This document shows, piece after piece, positions 1-8,834 of a stretch of DNA of 64,000 bases. Each line of letters starts with the position of its first letter. Position 1 is the first letter of the stretch. Position numbers and translations under genes: made by a program. The notes under the pieces were generated by a model. The model was not told the origin of the DNA. It saw only the letters and a program-made list of their open reading frames with translations, and did no database searches. Source of the DNA: Psychrobacter immobilis (GTDB taxonomy: Bacteria > Pseudomonadota > Gammaproteobacteria > Pseudomonadales > Moraxellaceae); contig NZ_CAJGZQ010000016.1 in assembly GCF_904846185.1 (NCBI RefSeq), forward strand, positions 25,522 to 89,521, written 5' to 3'.

Positions 1-846
1 CTACCGAAAGGAGTCGTTAATATTTTACCGGGTGCAGCTGAAGTGGGCGCTGCCATGACCTGCCATCCATTAATCGACAAAATTTCCTTTACTGGTAGCA
101 ACGCCGTTGGTGAAAAGGTGATGAGCCAAGCGGCAAAAGGTATCAAAGATGTCAGTCTAGAGCTGGGTGGTAAATCAGCCATTGTCATATGTGCAGATGC
201 CGAGATCGACTACGCTTGTGATTTAATCATCGGTGGCATATTTACCAATGCCGGTCAGATCTGTTCAGCCACCTCAAGACTGCTCGTTCATGAAAGCATT
301 GCTCAGTCGTTGTTCGACACATTAAAAGTTAAGACAGAAAGTTTGCAAATGGGTGATGGCTTTGACACTGACACGCAAATGGGTCCACTGGTTAGTGAGC
401 AGCAGCTGAATCAAGTAAAAAAATATTTCGACATTGCTGCTGCCGAAAACCTGACTTGTCTCACAGGTGGTGAGGTCTTAAATCGACAAGGGTATTTTGC
501 GATGCCGACCATTTATACCAATGTTCCAGTGACCAGTCGATTATGGACAGAGGAAGTTTTTGGGCCGGTACTAGTGAGTCAAACGTTTACCGACCATGCC
601 GAGGCGATTGCTTTAGCCAATGATAGCCAGTTTGCTTTGGCCGCGAGCATTGTCAGCGCTGATGAAACGGCGGCAGTCGAGATGGCGCTACATATTCAAG
701 CAGGTCATATCTGGATCAATGAACAACAAATTGTACTGCCAGAGTCAGGGTGGGGCGGCTTTAAGCAAAGTGGTATCGGTCGTGAGCTGGGCGTAGATGG
801 CTTGTCTGCGTATCAAAAAAGCAAGCATGTGCTATTGAGTCATTAA
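1..846 (+). CDS. Aldehyde dehydrogenase family protein (5' end outside window)
   Basis: This is an NAD(P)-dependent aldehyde dehydrogenase that oxidises an aldehyde to its acid in the cytoplasm. The reading frame is open from base 1, so the N-terminal cofactor-binding part lies outside the window; a full family member is about 490 residues. The visible part has the general-base glutamate in LELGGKSA, the catalytic cysteine in GQICSATSR, the EEVFGPV motif and a C-terminal GGFKQSGIGRELG. The ICSATSR wording is typical of betaine-aldehyde and amino-aldehyde dehydrogenases, so an osmolyte or polyamine substrate is plausible but not proven. An 18-bp perfect hairpin follows the stop codon, so this gene probably ends its transcript there. 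Confidence 0.9.
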   Translation, partial: LPKGVVNILPGAAEVGAAMTCHPLIDKISFTGSNAVGEKVMSQAAKGIKDVSLELGGKSAIVICADAEIDYACDLIIGGIFTNAGQICSATSRLLVHESIAQSLFDTLKVKTESLQMGDGFDTDTQMGPLVSEQQLNQVKKYFDIAAAENLTCLTGGEVLNRQGYFAMPTIYTNVPVTSRLWTEEVFGPVLVSQTFTDHAEAIALANDSQFALAASIVSADETAAVEMALHIQAGHIWINEQQIVLPESGWGGFKQSGIGRELGVDGLSAYQKSKHVLLSH

Positions 847-862
847 ACGTTGGGCGCTTTCA

Positions 863-908
863 TATCTTATTTAGCCATTGATATTGCTACCAATGGCTAA
901 ATAAGATA
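863..908. terminator. Strong hairpin after the aldehyde dehydrogenase gene
   Basis: An 18-base arm (863-880, tatcttatttagccattg) is perfectly complementary to 891-908, with a 10-base loop. There is no long T-run after it, so it may be a weak intrinsic terminator or an mRNA 3'-end stabiliser. Confidence 0.6.
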
Positions 909-960
909 GTTGCTCTGTAAATTAACTTTACTGGACTAAGAATGCCATTCGATATAAAAT

Positions 961-974
961 TGAGCAATCATTCA
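961..974. promoter_or_regulatory. Putative TetR operator upstream of the TetR gene
   Basis: The sequence TGAGCAATCATTCA is an imperfect inverted repeat 57 bp before the TetR start codon. The same 14-base pattern (TGAGYRATYRYTCA, one position flexible) recurs at 3292, 3364, 3387 and 11808. Its place before the repressor's own gene suggests autoregulation, as is common in the TetR family. The link to this regulator is inferred. Confidence 0.5.
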
Positions 975-1031
975 AATTTTATCGCTGTGCTTATTTTTAT
1001 ATGAGATTACGGCTTTTGAGATGGAAAAACT

Positions 1032-1643
1032 ATGTCACGTACCGCACTTTATAACCGTCAGGATGCCTTAGAACGCGCGTTACAGCTTTTTTGGCAAAAA
1101 GGCTTTCATGCTACTTCGTTAAAAGACATAGAAGAGGCGCTCGATATGCGTCCAGGAAGCATTTATGCTGCGTTTGGCAGTAAAGATGGATTATTTCAAG
1201 AAGCGTTAGACTACTATGCTCGCCTAGGTTTGAGTGAGCTTGAGCGGGTAATGGGCGCTTATCAATCGCCGCTGTTGGGGTTAGCCGCTTTCGTGCGTCA
1301 GTTGGGCGGTATTCGTGATAAAGGGCTGCCAAGTCAGGCTTGCATGCTGGTCAAAAGCTTACTGGAGCTTGGTGCTCGTGAGCAGACAGCGCTACAAAAA
1401 GTTGAAATGCTGCTGGCAGGTATGGAGCTGCGTTTTATAAATTACTTTACCGAAGCACAGCGGCTGGGTGAATTGGATACTGAGCTTGATGCGACTAGGC
1501 TTGGACGACGACTACAGGCGGAAATCATGGGGCTGCGTGCTTTTGCGCAGCGTGATGTCGAGAGTGCAGCGGTGCAAGCGTTGGCTGAAGATATGGCGCT
1601 CTCTATAGAAGCACTGCGTATTGATAAGCATACTGGCGTGTAG
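1032..1643 (+). CDS. TetR/AcrR family transcriptional regulator
   Basis: This 203-residue protein has a TetR-type N-terminal DNA-binding domain at about residues 10-55, with the wording FHATSLKDIEEALDMRPGSIYAAFGSKDGLF, shortened here as GSIYAAFGSKDGLF. The rest is the all-helical ligand-binding and dimerisation domain. Length is normal for the family. Members with this type of helix-turn-helix usually repress nearby detoxification genes and are released by an electrophile or similar small molecule. A TGAGCAATCATTCA inverted repeat lies just upstream, and matching sites lie before the AhpD-like and DoxX-like genes. I infer a small local regulon, with the repressor autoregulated. The ligand cannot be read from the sequence. 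Confidence 0.9.
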   Translation: MSRTALYNRQDALERALQLFWQKGFHATSLKDIEEALDMRPGSIYAAFGSKDGLFQEALDYYARLGLSELERVMGAYQSPLLGLAAFVRQLGGIRDKGLPSQACMLVKSLLELGAREQTALQKVEMLLAGMELRFINYFTEAQRLGELDTELDATRLGRRLQAEIMGLRAFAQRDVESAAVQALAEDMALSIEALRIDKHTGV

Positions 1644-1733
1644 TGCATGTTGACTATTTGCAAATAAGCACTGCTAAAGGGTTATTGCCGATTAAGTAAG
1701 GCTGATTGCTAAGATATTTTTGGTATGAAAAAA

Positions 1734-1788
1734 AAGGGTTTTAGCGTTACTGTATAGTCTCGGGCTATACAGAAACTCTAAAACCCTT
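1734..1788 (-). terminator. Terminator hairpin after the FrnE-like gene
   Basis: The arms aagggttttag and ctaaaaccctt enclose a second stem (ctgtatag/ctatacag). On the minus strand the hairpin is followed by a run of T, so it fits an intrinsic terminator for the leftward FrnE-like gene. It may also stop the rightward TetR transcript. Confidence 0.65.
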
Positions 1789-1837
1789 AGCTTTTCTAAA
1801 ACCCTTAGTCTTGAAAACTCAACCATCAATAGATGAT

Positions 1838-2491
1838 TTAGTCTGGCATGTCAGCCAACTGCTGCAAAATGCTTTTATAATTCTCAACACCTTGAGCACC
1901 GCTAATTAAATGACGCTCATTGAAAACCATAGATGGCACACTTTGAATGCCTTGTTGCTGCCAATGCTGCTTTTCTTTTTCTACCGCTGCAGCAAATCGC
2001 TGATCTTTTAAGATCGCCAGTGCTTCGCTACGATCCAGTCCGATTTCTGCTGCCACATCTGCAAGTACGGTACTGTCAGCCACATTTTTATTATCGACGA
2101 AATGTGCGACGAACAATGCTTGTTTTAGGTCGTGTATACGTCCTTGCTGATCAGCCCAATGCAGCAACTGATGCGCATTAAAAGTATTGTAAGTATGAAA
2201 GTCATCGGTAAACTGAAAATTAAATCCAGCTTCAGCACCTGCTTCGGTCATTCTAGCTCGGTTCTCTTGAATGTCCTCAGCAGTCGTACCGTACTTCTCC
2301 ATGATATGCTCACGATAGTTTCGTCCTTCGTGCGGTGTATTAGGATTTAACTCAAATGGATGCCAGTGAATCTCGTGCGGAGTGTTGGTTTGTTTTAATG
2401 CCTCGGCTAGTTGACTATAGCCGATAGCGCACCAAGGGCAGACCACGTCCGACACGATATCTATTCGTAATGGCTTTTTTAAATCACTCAT
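1838..2491 (-). CDS. FrnE-like DsbA-family oxidoreductase
   Basis: This 217-residue thioredoxin-fold protein has a CPWC active site at residues 18-21 and a cis-proline loop (SVPSMVF) near residue 185, the hallmarks of the FrnE branch of the DsbA family. There is no signal peptide, so it should act in the cytoplasm. FrnE-type proteins are linked to oxidative stress tolerance and disulfide isomerisation. It lies between terminator-like hairpins, so it probably has its own promoter rather than sharing that of the AhpD-like gene 169 bp upstream. No TGAG-type operator is visible directly before it. The family assignment is firm and the cellular substrate unknown. Confidence 0.9.
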   Translation of the reverse strand: MSDLKKPLRIDIVSDVVCPWCAIGYSQLAEALKQTNTPHEIHWHPFELNPNTPHEGRNYREHIMEKYGTTAEDIQENRARMTEAGAEAGFNFQFTDDFHTYNTFNAHQLLHWADQQGRIHDLKQALFVAHFVDNKNVADSTVLADVAAEIGLDRSEALAILKDQRFAAAVEKEKQHWQQQGIQSVPSMVFNERHLISGAQGVENYKSILQQLADMPD

Positions 2492-2575
2492 AGTGGCTCC
2501 TTATTGTATGCTTAGATAAATGGTCTTCTTATATACTGTACTTACTTGTATATGATGTTTTCTTATAGGCCTTAT

Positions 2576-2619
2576 ACAAAGGGCTATCCTAAATAAAATA
2601 ATCTAGAATAGCCCTTTGT
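2576..2619. terminator. Hairpin between the AhpD-like and FrnE-like genes
   Basis: The arms acaaagggctat (2576-2587) and atagccctttgt (2608-2619) are perfect complements around a 20-base AT-rich loop. This probably ends the AhpD-like transcript. Confidence 0.55.
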
Positions 2620-2660
2620 ATTTTACACAATTTGTATTTTACACAATTAGTCAGCTTCAA

Positions 2661-3215
2661 TTAGACAGCTTTATGCCATTCAAACTTTTCGAAAGGCTTG
2701 TCGATTGGCGTGTTGGCTAAATGGTTGGTGTAGTTGCTCATTACTTTTTGAGCCGCTGCAAGAACCACTTCTAAAATCTGACGTTTAGTAAAGCCTGCAT
2801 CTAAGAACGCTTGAACTGCGTCATCATTTACATTACCACGATCACGAACGACCGATAGCGTAAAGTCGCGTAATGCTTCTAGTTTTGGAGTTGGTAGTGG
2901 CGTCTCGTTACGCAATGCTTCGGTGATTGCATCATTTACTTTCATACTTTTGGCAATACCTGTATGAGCAGGGACGCAATAATGACACTCATGCTCGACG
3001 TTGATGGTTTGCCATACAACAGTGGTTTCCTCATCATCAAAACTGCTGTCTAAAAATAGTTGATGTAGCTGTTGGTAGCCTTCGAGCAAGCCAGGCGCTT
3101 CAGCCATGACGGCATGTAGATTAGGTACCATGCCAAATGCTTTGATAGATACATCAAGCAAATCTTTACTTTCTGCTGGGGCTGTGTCTTTGTCGTGTAG
3201 AGTGAAGTCAGTCAT
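2661..3215 (-). CDS. AhpD-like carboxymuconolactone decarboxylase-family protein
   Basis: This 184-residue protein belongs to the AhpD/CMD superfamily of small helical redox proteins. The active-site pattern is visible: Cys77 and Cys80 in ECHYCVPAHTG with His84, matching the CxxC-x3-H thiol relay of peroxidase-related members. It probably takes part in peroxide or electrophile detoxification in the cytoplasm. E. coli YnjA, from the same superfamily, sits beside ynjBCD, as this gene sits beside a YnjBCD-like operon here. Three TGAG-type operator-like sites lie in its 235-bp upstream region, so it is the best candidate target of the nearby TetR repressor. Confidence 0.9.
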   Translation of the reverse strand: MTDFTLHDKDTAPAESKDLLDVSIKAFGMVPNLHAVMAEAPGLLEGYQQLHQLFLDSSFDDEETTVVWQTINVEHECHYCVPAHTGIAKSMKVNDAITEALRNETPLPTPKLEALRDFTLSVVRDRGNVNDDAVQAFLDAGFTKRQILEVVLAAAQKVMSNYTNHLANTPIDKPFEKFEWHKAV

Positions 3216-3291
3216 ATTAAAACCTTTTATTCATTATTAATAAATTGTTGTAAAGTAAGTGTGCAAGTGACTAAAGAGCCAAACATTTATT

Positions 3292-3305
3292 TGAGCGATT
3301 ACTCA
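3292..3305. promoter_or_regulatory. Putative TetR operator 1 before the AhpD-like gene
   Basis: TGAGCGATTACTCA matches the site at 11808 in 13 of 14 bases. It lies 77 bp upstream of the AhpD-like start on the minus strand. Confidence 0.5.
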
Positions 3306-3363
3306 TATTAATCAATGGAATTTACTTGAGTCGCTTAACAACTGCAGCCACTATAATTCATTT

Positions 3364-3400
3364 TGAGCAATCGTTCAAATAATATTTGAGTGAATGCTCA
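3364..3400. promoter_or_regulatory. Paired putative TetR operators before the AhpD-like gene
   Basis: TGAGCAATCGTTCA (3364-3377) and TGAGTGAATGCTCA (3387-3400) lie 23 bp apart start to start, roughly two helical turns. That spacing would let two dimers bind the same face. Together with the site at 3292 they make a three-operator promoter region. Confidence 0.5.
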
Positions 3401-3450
3401 AGTTGTTTGTAACTTTGACTTACATTCAAAGCTAGGCGGCATCACGACAG

Positions 3451-4260
3451 TTATTTGTTTTTCTTAACCAAGTCATTGCTAAATGGCATTGTTAACAATC
3501 CCCATAGCGAAGCATTTTGTTTGGCTGCTGGGTATTCTTTTAGTCCAATATCTAGCTCATTATCAGACTGCTTTGCTTTACCCTTATAACTATCAAAAAT
3601 CCAATCCCACCAAATGACACTAAAGCCATAATTTGAGTTGGTTTCACTGACGCGTTGGCTATGGTGAATACGGTGCAAAATCTGGGTCATTAATATTAAT
3701 CGCAGCGGTTTTTCAAGCGAAGGTGGCAGGCGAATATTGGCATGGTTAAATATCGCTAAGCCATTTAACGCAATCTCAAATATCAATACGGCGATGGCAG
3801 GAACGCCCAACAAGCTGACGGCAACGAGCTTCACTAGAATGCTTAAAACGATTTCAATGGGATGAAATCTAAGCCCTGTACTGGCATCGACATGTGCATC
3901 AGCGTGATGGACTTTATGCAGACGCCATAGCATAGGCACGCGGTGAAATAATCGATGCTGCCAGTAAATGATGATGTCGAGCAATATTAAGCTTAGTATG
4001 ATGACGACAATGCTTGGCAAATTGATGATATTAAATAGACCAATCCCATGCTGCTGATTATAAAGCGCCACAGCCGTTAGACCGACAGGCACCGCTAGAC
4101 GAGCAATAACGGATGACGCAAACACCAAGCCAAAGTTAGCGAACCAGCGTTTGCTGCTTTTGATCGGTGCTTGACGTGCAGGCATGCGCCATTCTATCAG
4201 CATCATAATCACTAAAATGCTTAAAAAGAACCCAAGCCGCCACCATACTTCGTTAGTCAT
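3451..4260 (-). CDS. Sterol desaturase / fatty acid hydroxylase family membrane protein
   Basis: This 269-residue integral membrane protein carries the histidine clusters of the di-iron hydroxylase superfamily: HRLFHRVP, LHKVHH, FNHANIRL and LHRIHHS. Several hydrophobic segments fill the N-terminal half and the middle. Such enzymes hydroxylate or desaturate lipids using O2 at a membrane-embedded di-iron centre. It is the last gene of a leftward operon and starts 24 bp after the phosphatidyltransferase gene, so modification of a membrane lipid is a reasonable guess. The real substrate is unknown. Bacterial sterols are not implied, because many members act on fatty acids or carotenoids. Confidence 0.88.
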   Translation of the reverse strand: MTNEVWWRLGFFLSILVIMMLIEWRMPARQAPIKSSKRWFANFGLVFASSVIARLAVPVGLTAVALYNQQHGIGLFNIINLPSIVVIILSLILLDIIIYWQHRLFHRVPMLWRLHKVHHADAHVDASTGLRFHPIEIVLSILVKLVAVSLLGVPAIAVLIFEIALNGLAIFNHANIRLPPSLEKPLRLILMTQILHRIHHSQRVSETNSNYGFSVIWWDWIFDSYKGKAKQSDNELDIGLKEYPAAKQNASLWGLLTMPFSNDLVKKNK

Positions 4261-4284
4261 TAGCTGCCTCTTAACTTATTATAT

Positions 4285-4920
4285 TTATATACTGTTTTTA
4301 TCTATTTCTAGCTGTTTAAGGGTATGGTAGCCACCATGGATACGGGTAAAAATCGTAATTGCGCAAGCAGTGGCAAAAATGCTGGCGAGTAATACAAAGT
4401 GCTGTGGCCACAGGCAAAAAGCGACAAACAGTGCGATGGTTTCGGTGCCCTCAGTCAAACCGTTTAAATAATAAAAACTCTTATATTTAAACTGCGGTTT
4501 ATTCAGTGTAAACTTTTCCGCAGCAATGGCAAACGCTAAGAAGCTAGAGCCTGTGCCAATAAAGGTCGCGAGTAATAAAGCGCCAGCAATGGCATTCTGT
4601 TCAGGATTTGCCAATATAAAACCCAGCGGGATGGCGGCATAAAATAAAAAGTCGAGCGTAATATCTAAGTAGCCGCCTGCGCTAGAGCTTTGCTTTGCAT
4701 AACGGGCTAAAGCGCCATCAAGACCATCAAAAATACGATTTAATGCAATGGCTGCCAGTGCGCCATACCAAAGCTCAAACGCCAGTAATGGCACCGCTAA
4801 CATACCGATTAAAAAGCCTGCCACCGTGAGTTGATCAGCCGTAATACCGCGTTTGTGCAAGACAACGACGACAGGGCTTAGTATCGGCTTAATCATGGGC
4901 GTAAGAAATTTATCTAGCAT
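4285..4920 (-). CDS. ynjF: CDP-alcohol phosphatidyltransferase family protein (YnjF-like)
   Basis: This 211-residue multi-span membrane enzyme carries the family signature DG-x2-AR-x8-G-x3-D-x3-D, seen as DGALARYAKQSSSAGGYLD followed by ITLD. Family members transfer a phosphatidyl group from a CDP-alcohol to an acceptor alcohol at the inner membrane. E. coli YnjF is of this family and also sits downstream of ynjBCD, so synteny supports the YnjF-like name. The acceptor is not known. It lies between the ABC ATPase gene and the desaturase gene, with short gaps that suggest cotranscription. Confidence 0.85.
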   Translation of the reverse strand: MLDKFLTPMIKPILSPVVVVLHKRGITADQLTVAGFLIGMLAVPLLAFELWYGALAAIALNRIFDGLDGALARYAKQSSSAGGYLDITLDFLFYAAIPLGFILANPEQNAIAGALLLATFIGTGSSFLAFAIAAEKFTLNKPQFKYKSFYYLNGLTEGTETIALFVAFCLWPQHFVLLASIFATACAITIFTRIHGGYHTLKQLEIDKNSI

Positions 4921-4991
4921 GCGCTTGCCTTTTGTATTTCGCTTTGATGTTTAGAATTTAGATCTACAAGTTTAAAAGTATAAGCCTAAAA

Positions 4992-5636
4992 CTACAGGTC
5001 TAAATGAATAACTTTACCGTTTGCGGCCTCAGCATCGCTATAATCGTGCGTGACCATGATGGCGGGAAGTTTATGAGTGCGGATTTGCTCAAACACCAGT
5101 TGCCGCGTATCTACTCGAAGTTGGGTATCAAGCTTGCTAAAAGGCTCATCAAGTAGTATCGCTTTTGGTGCGCTGAGCAAGGTGCGCAGTAGCGCCACTC
5201 GTGCTTGTTGTCCGCCCGATAAATTATCAGGATGGCGATCTCCCATGCCTGCTAGCCCCACTTGTGCCAGCGCTTGTTCTATTTTTTCACGGCGCTGTTT
5301 TTTATTGCTGTTTTTATTACTTTTAGGCATCGCAAACGCAATATTACCTGCGACCGATAAATGCGAAAACAGTAGGGCATCTTGATACAGTACCCCAATA
5401 TGCCGCAGATGCGTCGGCAGATGGCTTACATTTTCATCATTTAACCAGACCTCACCAATAGCGGTAAAACCATTTGGCAATATACCTGTGAGCCAATTCA
5501 ATAAACTCGATTTACCACTGCCAGATGGACCCATGATGGTTAGTATTTCACCACCAGCAATCTGCTCATCTAGGCTGAGTAGTAGCTCGCCTTTTCGATA
5601 TAACTGTAAGTTTTTTATCTGTAAAGAGGATTGCAT
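4992..5636 (-). CDS. ynjD: YnjD-like ABC transporter ATP-binding protein
   Basis: This 214-residue ATPase energises an inner-membrane importer. It shows a Walker A motif (GPSGSGKSS, about residues 37-45), a Q-loop region, the signature LSGGQQARVALLRTLL and Walker B AILLDEPFSKLD, with an H-loop in MVTHDYSDAEA. The frame also has a TTG one codon upstream, but the ATG at 5636 is preferred because an AAAGGG ribosome site lies at suitable distance. It follows the YnjC-like permease in the same operon. YnjBCD-type transporters are related to thiamine and thiosulfate/iron-type importers, but the substrate has not been settled and I do not assign one. Confidence 0.88.
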   Translation of the reverse strand: MQSSLQIKNLQLYRKGELLLSLDEQIAGGEILTIMGPSGSGKSSLLNWLTGILPNGFTAIGEVWLNDENVSHLPTHLRHIGVLYQDALLFSHLSVAGNIAFAMPKSNKNSNKKQRREKIEQALAQVGLAGMGDRHPDNLSGGQQARVALLRTLLSAPKAILLDEPFSKLDTQLRVDTRQLVFEQIRTHKLPAIMVTHDYSDAEAANGKVIHLDL

Positions 5637-5735
5637 CAAAGGCCCTTTTCTTTGCGTTTTTATTATTAGGTATTTTCAAAATTAGTGCTATTTAGAATCA
5701 GTGCTCTTCAAAACGAATATATTTTAAAAAACGTT

Positions 5736-7523
5736 TTAACGGCTGCTATTTTTACCACTTTTAAAGAAGTACTTTGGCAATATCCACGCCAATATAAAGC
5801 CAACTAAGGGTAGCGCCATTTGGATGATGGCATACACTGCACTGGTGCGTCTACTGGCACCATTAGCGAGGGTTACGGCTTCTGTGGTGATGGTGGCGAT
5901 TCGTCCGCCACCTGCCAATAATGTCGGTAAGTATTGACCAAAGCTAATGGCTAAACCAAGGGCAATGGCAATTAACAACGGCGCAAACAGTTGTGGTAAT
6001 TTCACCTGCAAAAATACTCTAGCAGGAGTTGCACCAAGGCTTGCCGCTACATGAGCAAAACGAGGGTCTAGACGTCGATAACTGCTAGCAAGCGATAAAA
6101 ACACATAGGGCAGCACAAAGAGCAGATGGGCAAATGCCACATTAAAAAATGCCGTTTGATTATTCACCAGTTGCTGTAGCCATACTAAGCCAAATAAAAA
6201 AGCAATGCTCGGCACTAACAGCGGCAAATAGATAATTAAACTGGTAAATTTTGAAAGTGGCTTTTTACTTAATTGCTCAGCTTCTAAACACAATAAAGTC
6301 AGCACAATGGCAAATATAGTACTCACGATACCGATTGTAATGGTATTAAATAGCGGCGTACCCATTTGCGTAAAGGCGCTTTGAAAATGTAATAACACTA
6401 ACTGCTCTGGCAATACAGCTGGGAAACGCCAAAAACCAGCCACTGACCACATTACCAGCCCAATGAGCGCTAGCAAGATAAAGCCAATTACCACAGTGGT
6501 CAACGCTGCGGTGATTTTTTGCCATATGACATCGGCATAGTGGCGCTTACCATTTATCAACGTGCCATTAAAGCAAGTTTTTATCGCTTTCTCAGCACCC
6601 AGCCACAAAGCGATTAAACCACCCGTCAACGCCAGCTGTAATAACGCGCCCGCCGAGGCTTTTATACGTAAGTTTAAATCAACATCGTTAAACCATTGCA
6701 TGATAGTGACCGCCAGTGTTGGCGGCGTGTTTGGACCGAGTATCAATGGCATCTCGACACTGGCACTGGCATAGGCAAGCACGGCTAAGATAGGCAAACG
6801 TAAAAAAGGATAGAGGACAGGAAGTACCGCTTTAAAAAAGGCAGTAATGGGGTAATAGCCGAGATTTAGCGCGACTTTATACTGCCGCCGTAGCTTTTTA
6901 CCAAGCTCTGGTTGTGCCAAAGCGCCTAGTGCCATGAGTAATAAAAATGGCAGCTCTTTTAAGGTTAAACCTAAGATAATACTGATGCCGTAGGGGTCAT
7001 GTGGAAATATACCGTCTGGAGCCAATTCCCAGCCACTTAGCCATGGTGATATAAGGCGTGAAAACATACCAGAAGGCGCAATTAAAAAACCAACGGCGAT
7101 GGCTGCTGCTGCATGAGGAATGACCAAGATTGGACTAAGTAAATGCTCAATACGGGTCAACCAAACGCTATTAAAAAATGCCGCCAATATCATCAATGCT
7201 ATGACAAAAGCGAGTAGCGTGCTTATCAAACCAGTAGCGATGCTTAACGCTACCATTTGGGTAAGACCAGGCGTGTGCCAAAGATCGTTAAAACCTTGTA
7301 GACTAAAGGTCGTTTTCTCAAGTGCAGGCACCCAGCTAAAGGCAGGTAACAGCACACTGAGCAGACCACCGAGCACCGGTAATATCAGTAGCAGCAGTAA
7401 AAATGTCGGACTCAAGGAGACGGTACGCGTAAATAGATCTGTTTTATAAGGCGCGGTTATGCGAGTGCTTGTTGCGGAATTGACGTTTTTCTTCTCCCTT
7501 TTATTGTTAGAATCTTTACTCAT
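5736..7523 (-). CDS. ynjC: YnjC-like ABC transporter permease (fused two-domain)
   Basis: This 595-residue membrane protein has two permease halves in one chain, each with about six membrane spans and a BPD-transport EAA-like loop (LGYYPITAFFKAVLP in the first half, LGATPARVFLQVKLPQL in the second). That is the YnjC/ThiP/FbpB-type arrangement, so the protein alone forms the transmembrane channel. The N-terminus is charged and cytoplasmic. Its start codon overlaps the stop of the binding-protein gene by 4 bp (ATGA), a sign of translational coupling. It works with the YnjB-like binding protein and the YnjD-like ATPase. Confidence 0.9.
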   Translation of the reverse strand: MSKDSNNKREKKNVNSATSTRITAPYKTDLFTRTVSLSPTFLLLLLILPVLGGLLSVLLPAFSWVPALEKTTFSLQGFNDLWHTPGLTQMVALSIATGLISTLLAFVIALMILAAFFNSVWLTRIEHLLSPILVIPHAAAAIAVGFLIAPSGMFSRLISPWLSGWELAPDGIFPHDPYGISIILGLTLKELPFLLLMALGALAQPELGKKLRRQYKVALNLGYYPITAFFKAVLPVLYPFLRLPILAVLAYASASVEMPLILGPNTPPTLAVTIMQWFNDVDLNLRIKASAGALLQLALTGGLIALWLGAEKAIKTCFNGTLINGKRHYADVIWQKITAALTTVVIGFILLALIGLVMWSVAGFWRFPAVLPEQLVLLHFQSAFTQMGTPLFNTITIGIVSTIFAIVLTLLCLEAEQLSKKPLSKFTSLIIYLPLLVPSIAFLFGLVWLQQLVNNQTAFFNVAFAHLLFVLPYVFLSLASSYRRLDPRFAHVAASLGATPARVFLQVKLPQLFAPLLIAIALGLAISFGQYLPTLLAGGGRIATITTEAVTLANGASRRTSAVYAIIQMALPLVGFILAWILPKYFFKSGKNSSR

Positions 7524-8827
7524 GGGCTGACTCCATAACGTGTCTGCCAGCCTTGCATAATGGCATCAACCCAGCTCGGATGTGGTTCATTCACGGTACG
7601 TTTTATAGCGTCAACAGGTAGGGCGCTCGGATGCGGTTTGTTAGTCTTGAATAGCGCTTGTTGCTCAGGGTCGAGCGTCGATTGGATGAGTACGGTTTTA
7701 TCACCCCACACAGCAGGCGTTTGCTTTCTAGCCTGTGCTTCTGGGCTTAGCAAGAAGTTTGCCACTAGCTGCGCGGCTTGTGGGTGGCTGGCGTTATAAG
7801 GAATCGCCACAAAATGGGTGTTACTTAAGCTGCCATCGCTCATGGCATAGCTACGAATGCTCTGGGGTAAATCATAACGCTGCACGGCTGCGGGTACTTC
7901 AGGTGCAGAAAAAGTAAAGGCCAAGCTCAGCTCGGTATCATCGACCAAACGCCGCATGTGCGCGCCCGTTTGCACAAACTGCTCACCCTTACGCCATAGG
8001 GCGGGGTGCAAATTATCTAGAAACGTCCATAAAGGGGATAATATAATATCTGTATTTTGCTCAGTAGCTGGCAGGTTCAGCTGTGCCTTGGTATTTTCGC
8101 CTGTTTTCGCATCATGTTGCTCGTGTAGCATGACTAAGGCATATTTTAAAAAGCTCATGCCTAAAAAGTCAGGCGGCTTTGGGTAGCTAAATCGTCCGGG
8201 GTTTTGCGCTGTCCAATTGACTAGCTGATTTAAAGTAGTTGGTGGTTTGTTAGTTGATAAGCTGTCGTAATAAAAAGTCAGCGAGGCTTGTCCCCATGGC
8301 GCTTCCATACCATTGGTCGGTACACCAAAATCAAAGTTAACCGCAGGATTATTATCTGGATCGGTCAACGCAAAGTTAGGAAGCTTGTTCGCCCACTGTT
8401 TCAGCAATAACGAGTTCTCACTCATGGTGGCAAAGTTGGCACCATTTATCCAGATGAGATCCACGCTGCCTTTATCGTTATTATTGGCTGATTTTTCTGC
8501 GAGTACGCGACTGACGGCTTCACTGGTGTCACTCAATTTGACATGAACCAAGTTAATATTATATTTGTCATCGACTTGCTCGGCGGCCCACTGTAGATAG
8601 GCATTGATTTGCGGGTCACCGCCCCACGCATAGAAGTAGACATCTTGATTGCTACCTTGCGCCTCTATCTGCTGCCAAGATGATAAATTTTGATTAAGGT
8701 TAGCAGTAGTGGGTGAGGCAGTGCTTGCTGATATACCAATACAAACGCTAAGCACCATAGCGTAGGCGCTATAGCGGCTTAGATTTTTTAACGTGGTCAA
8801 AGCTGGTAAAGATTTAATAACGTACAT
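7520..8827 (-). CDS. ynjB: YnjB-like ABC transporter substrate-binding protein
   Basis: This 435-residue periplasmic solute-binding protein starts with a signal peptide (hydrophobic core around residues 20-35, AYAMVLSVCIGISAS). The mature part has features seen in YnjB and relatives, such as FYAWGGDPQINAYLQWAA near the N-terminus, WINGANF and a C-terminal PSWVDAIMQGWQTRYG. It delivers the ligand to the fused permease encoded next. It lies 7 bp after the fused TVP38-reductase gene, which points to one operon. The ligand is unknown. Confidence 0.9.
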   Translation of the reverse strand: MYVIKSLPALTTLKNLSRYSAYAMVLSVCIGISASTASPTTANLNQNLSSWQQIEAQGSNQDVYFYAWGGDPQINAYLQWAAEQVDDKYNINLVHVKLSDTSEAVSRVLAEKSANNNDKGSVDLIWINGANFATMSENSLLLKQWANKLPNFALTDPDNNPAVNFDFGVPTNGMEAPWGQASLTFYYDSLSTNKPPTTLNQLVNWTAQNPGRFSYPKPPDFLGMSFLKYALVMLHEQHDAKTGENTKAQLNLPATEQNTDIILSPLWTFLDNLHPALWRKGEQFVQTGAHMRRLVDDTELSLAFTFSAPEVPAAVQRYDLPQSIRSYAMSDGSLSNTHFVAIPYNASHPQAAQLVANFLLSPEAQARKQTPAVWGDKTVLIQSTLDPEQQALFKTNKPHPSALPVDAIKRTVNEPHPSWVDAIMQGWQTRYGVSP

Positions 8828-8834
8828 TTATGTT

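Noticed and set aside
3326..3339. Another TGAG-like palindrome (ttgagtcgcttaa) near the AhpD-like promoter
   Set aside because: The spacing and half-sites do not fit the other five operator copies; too degenerate to list.
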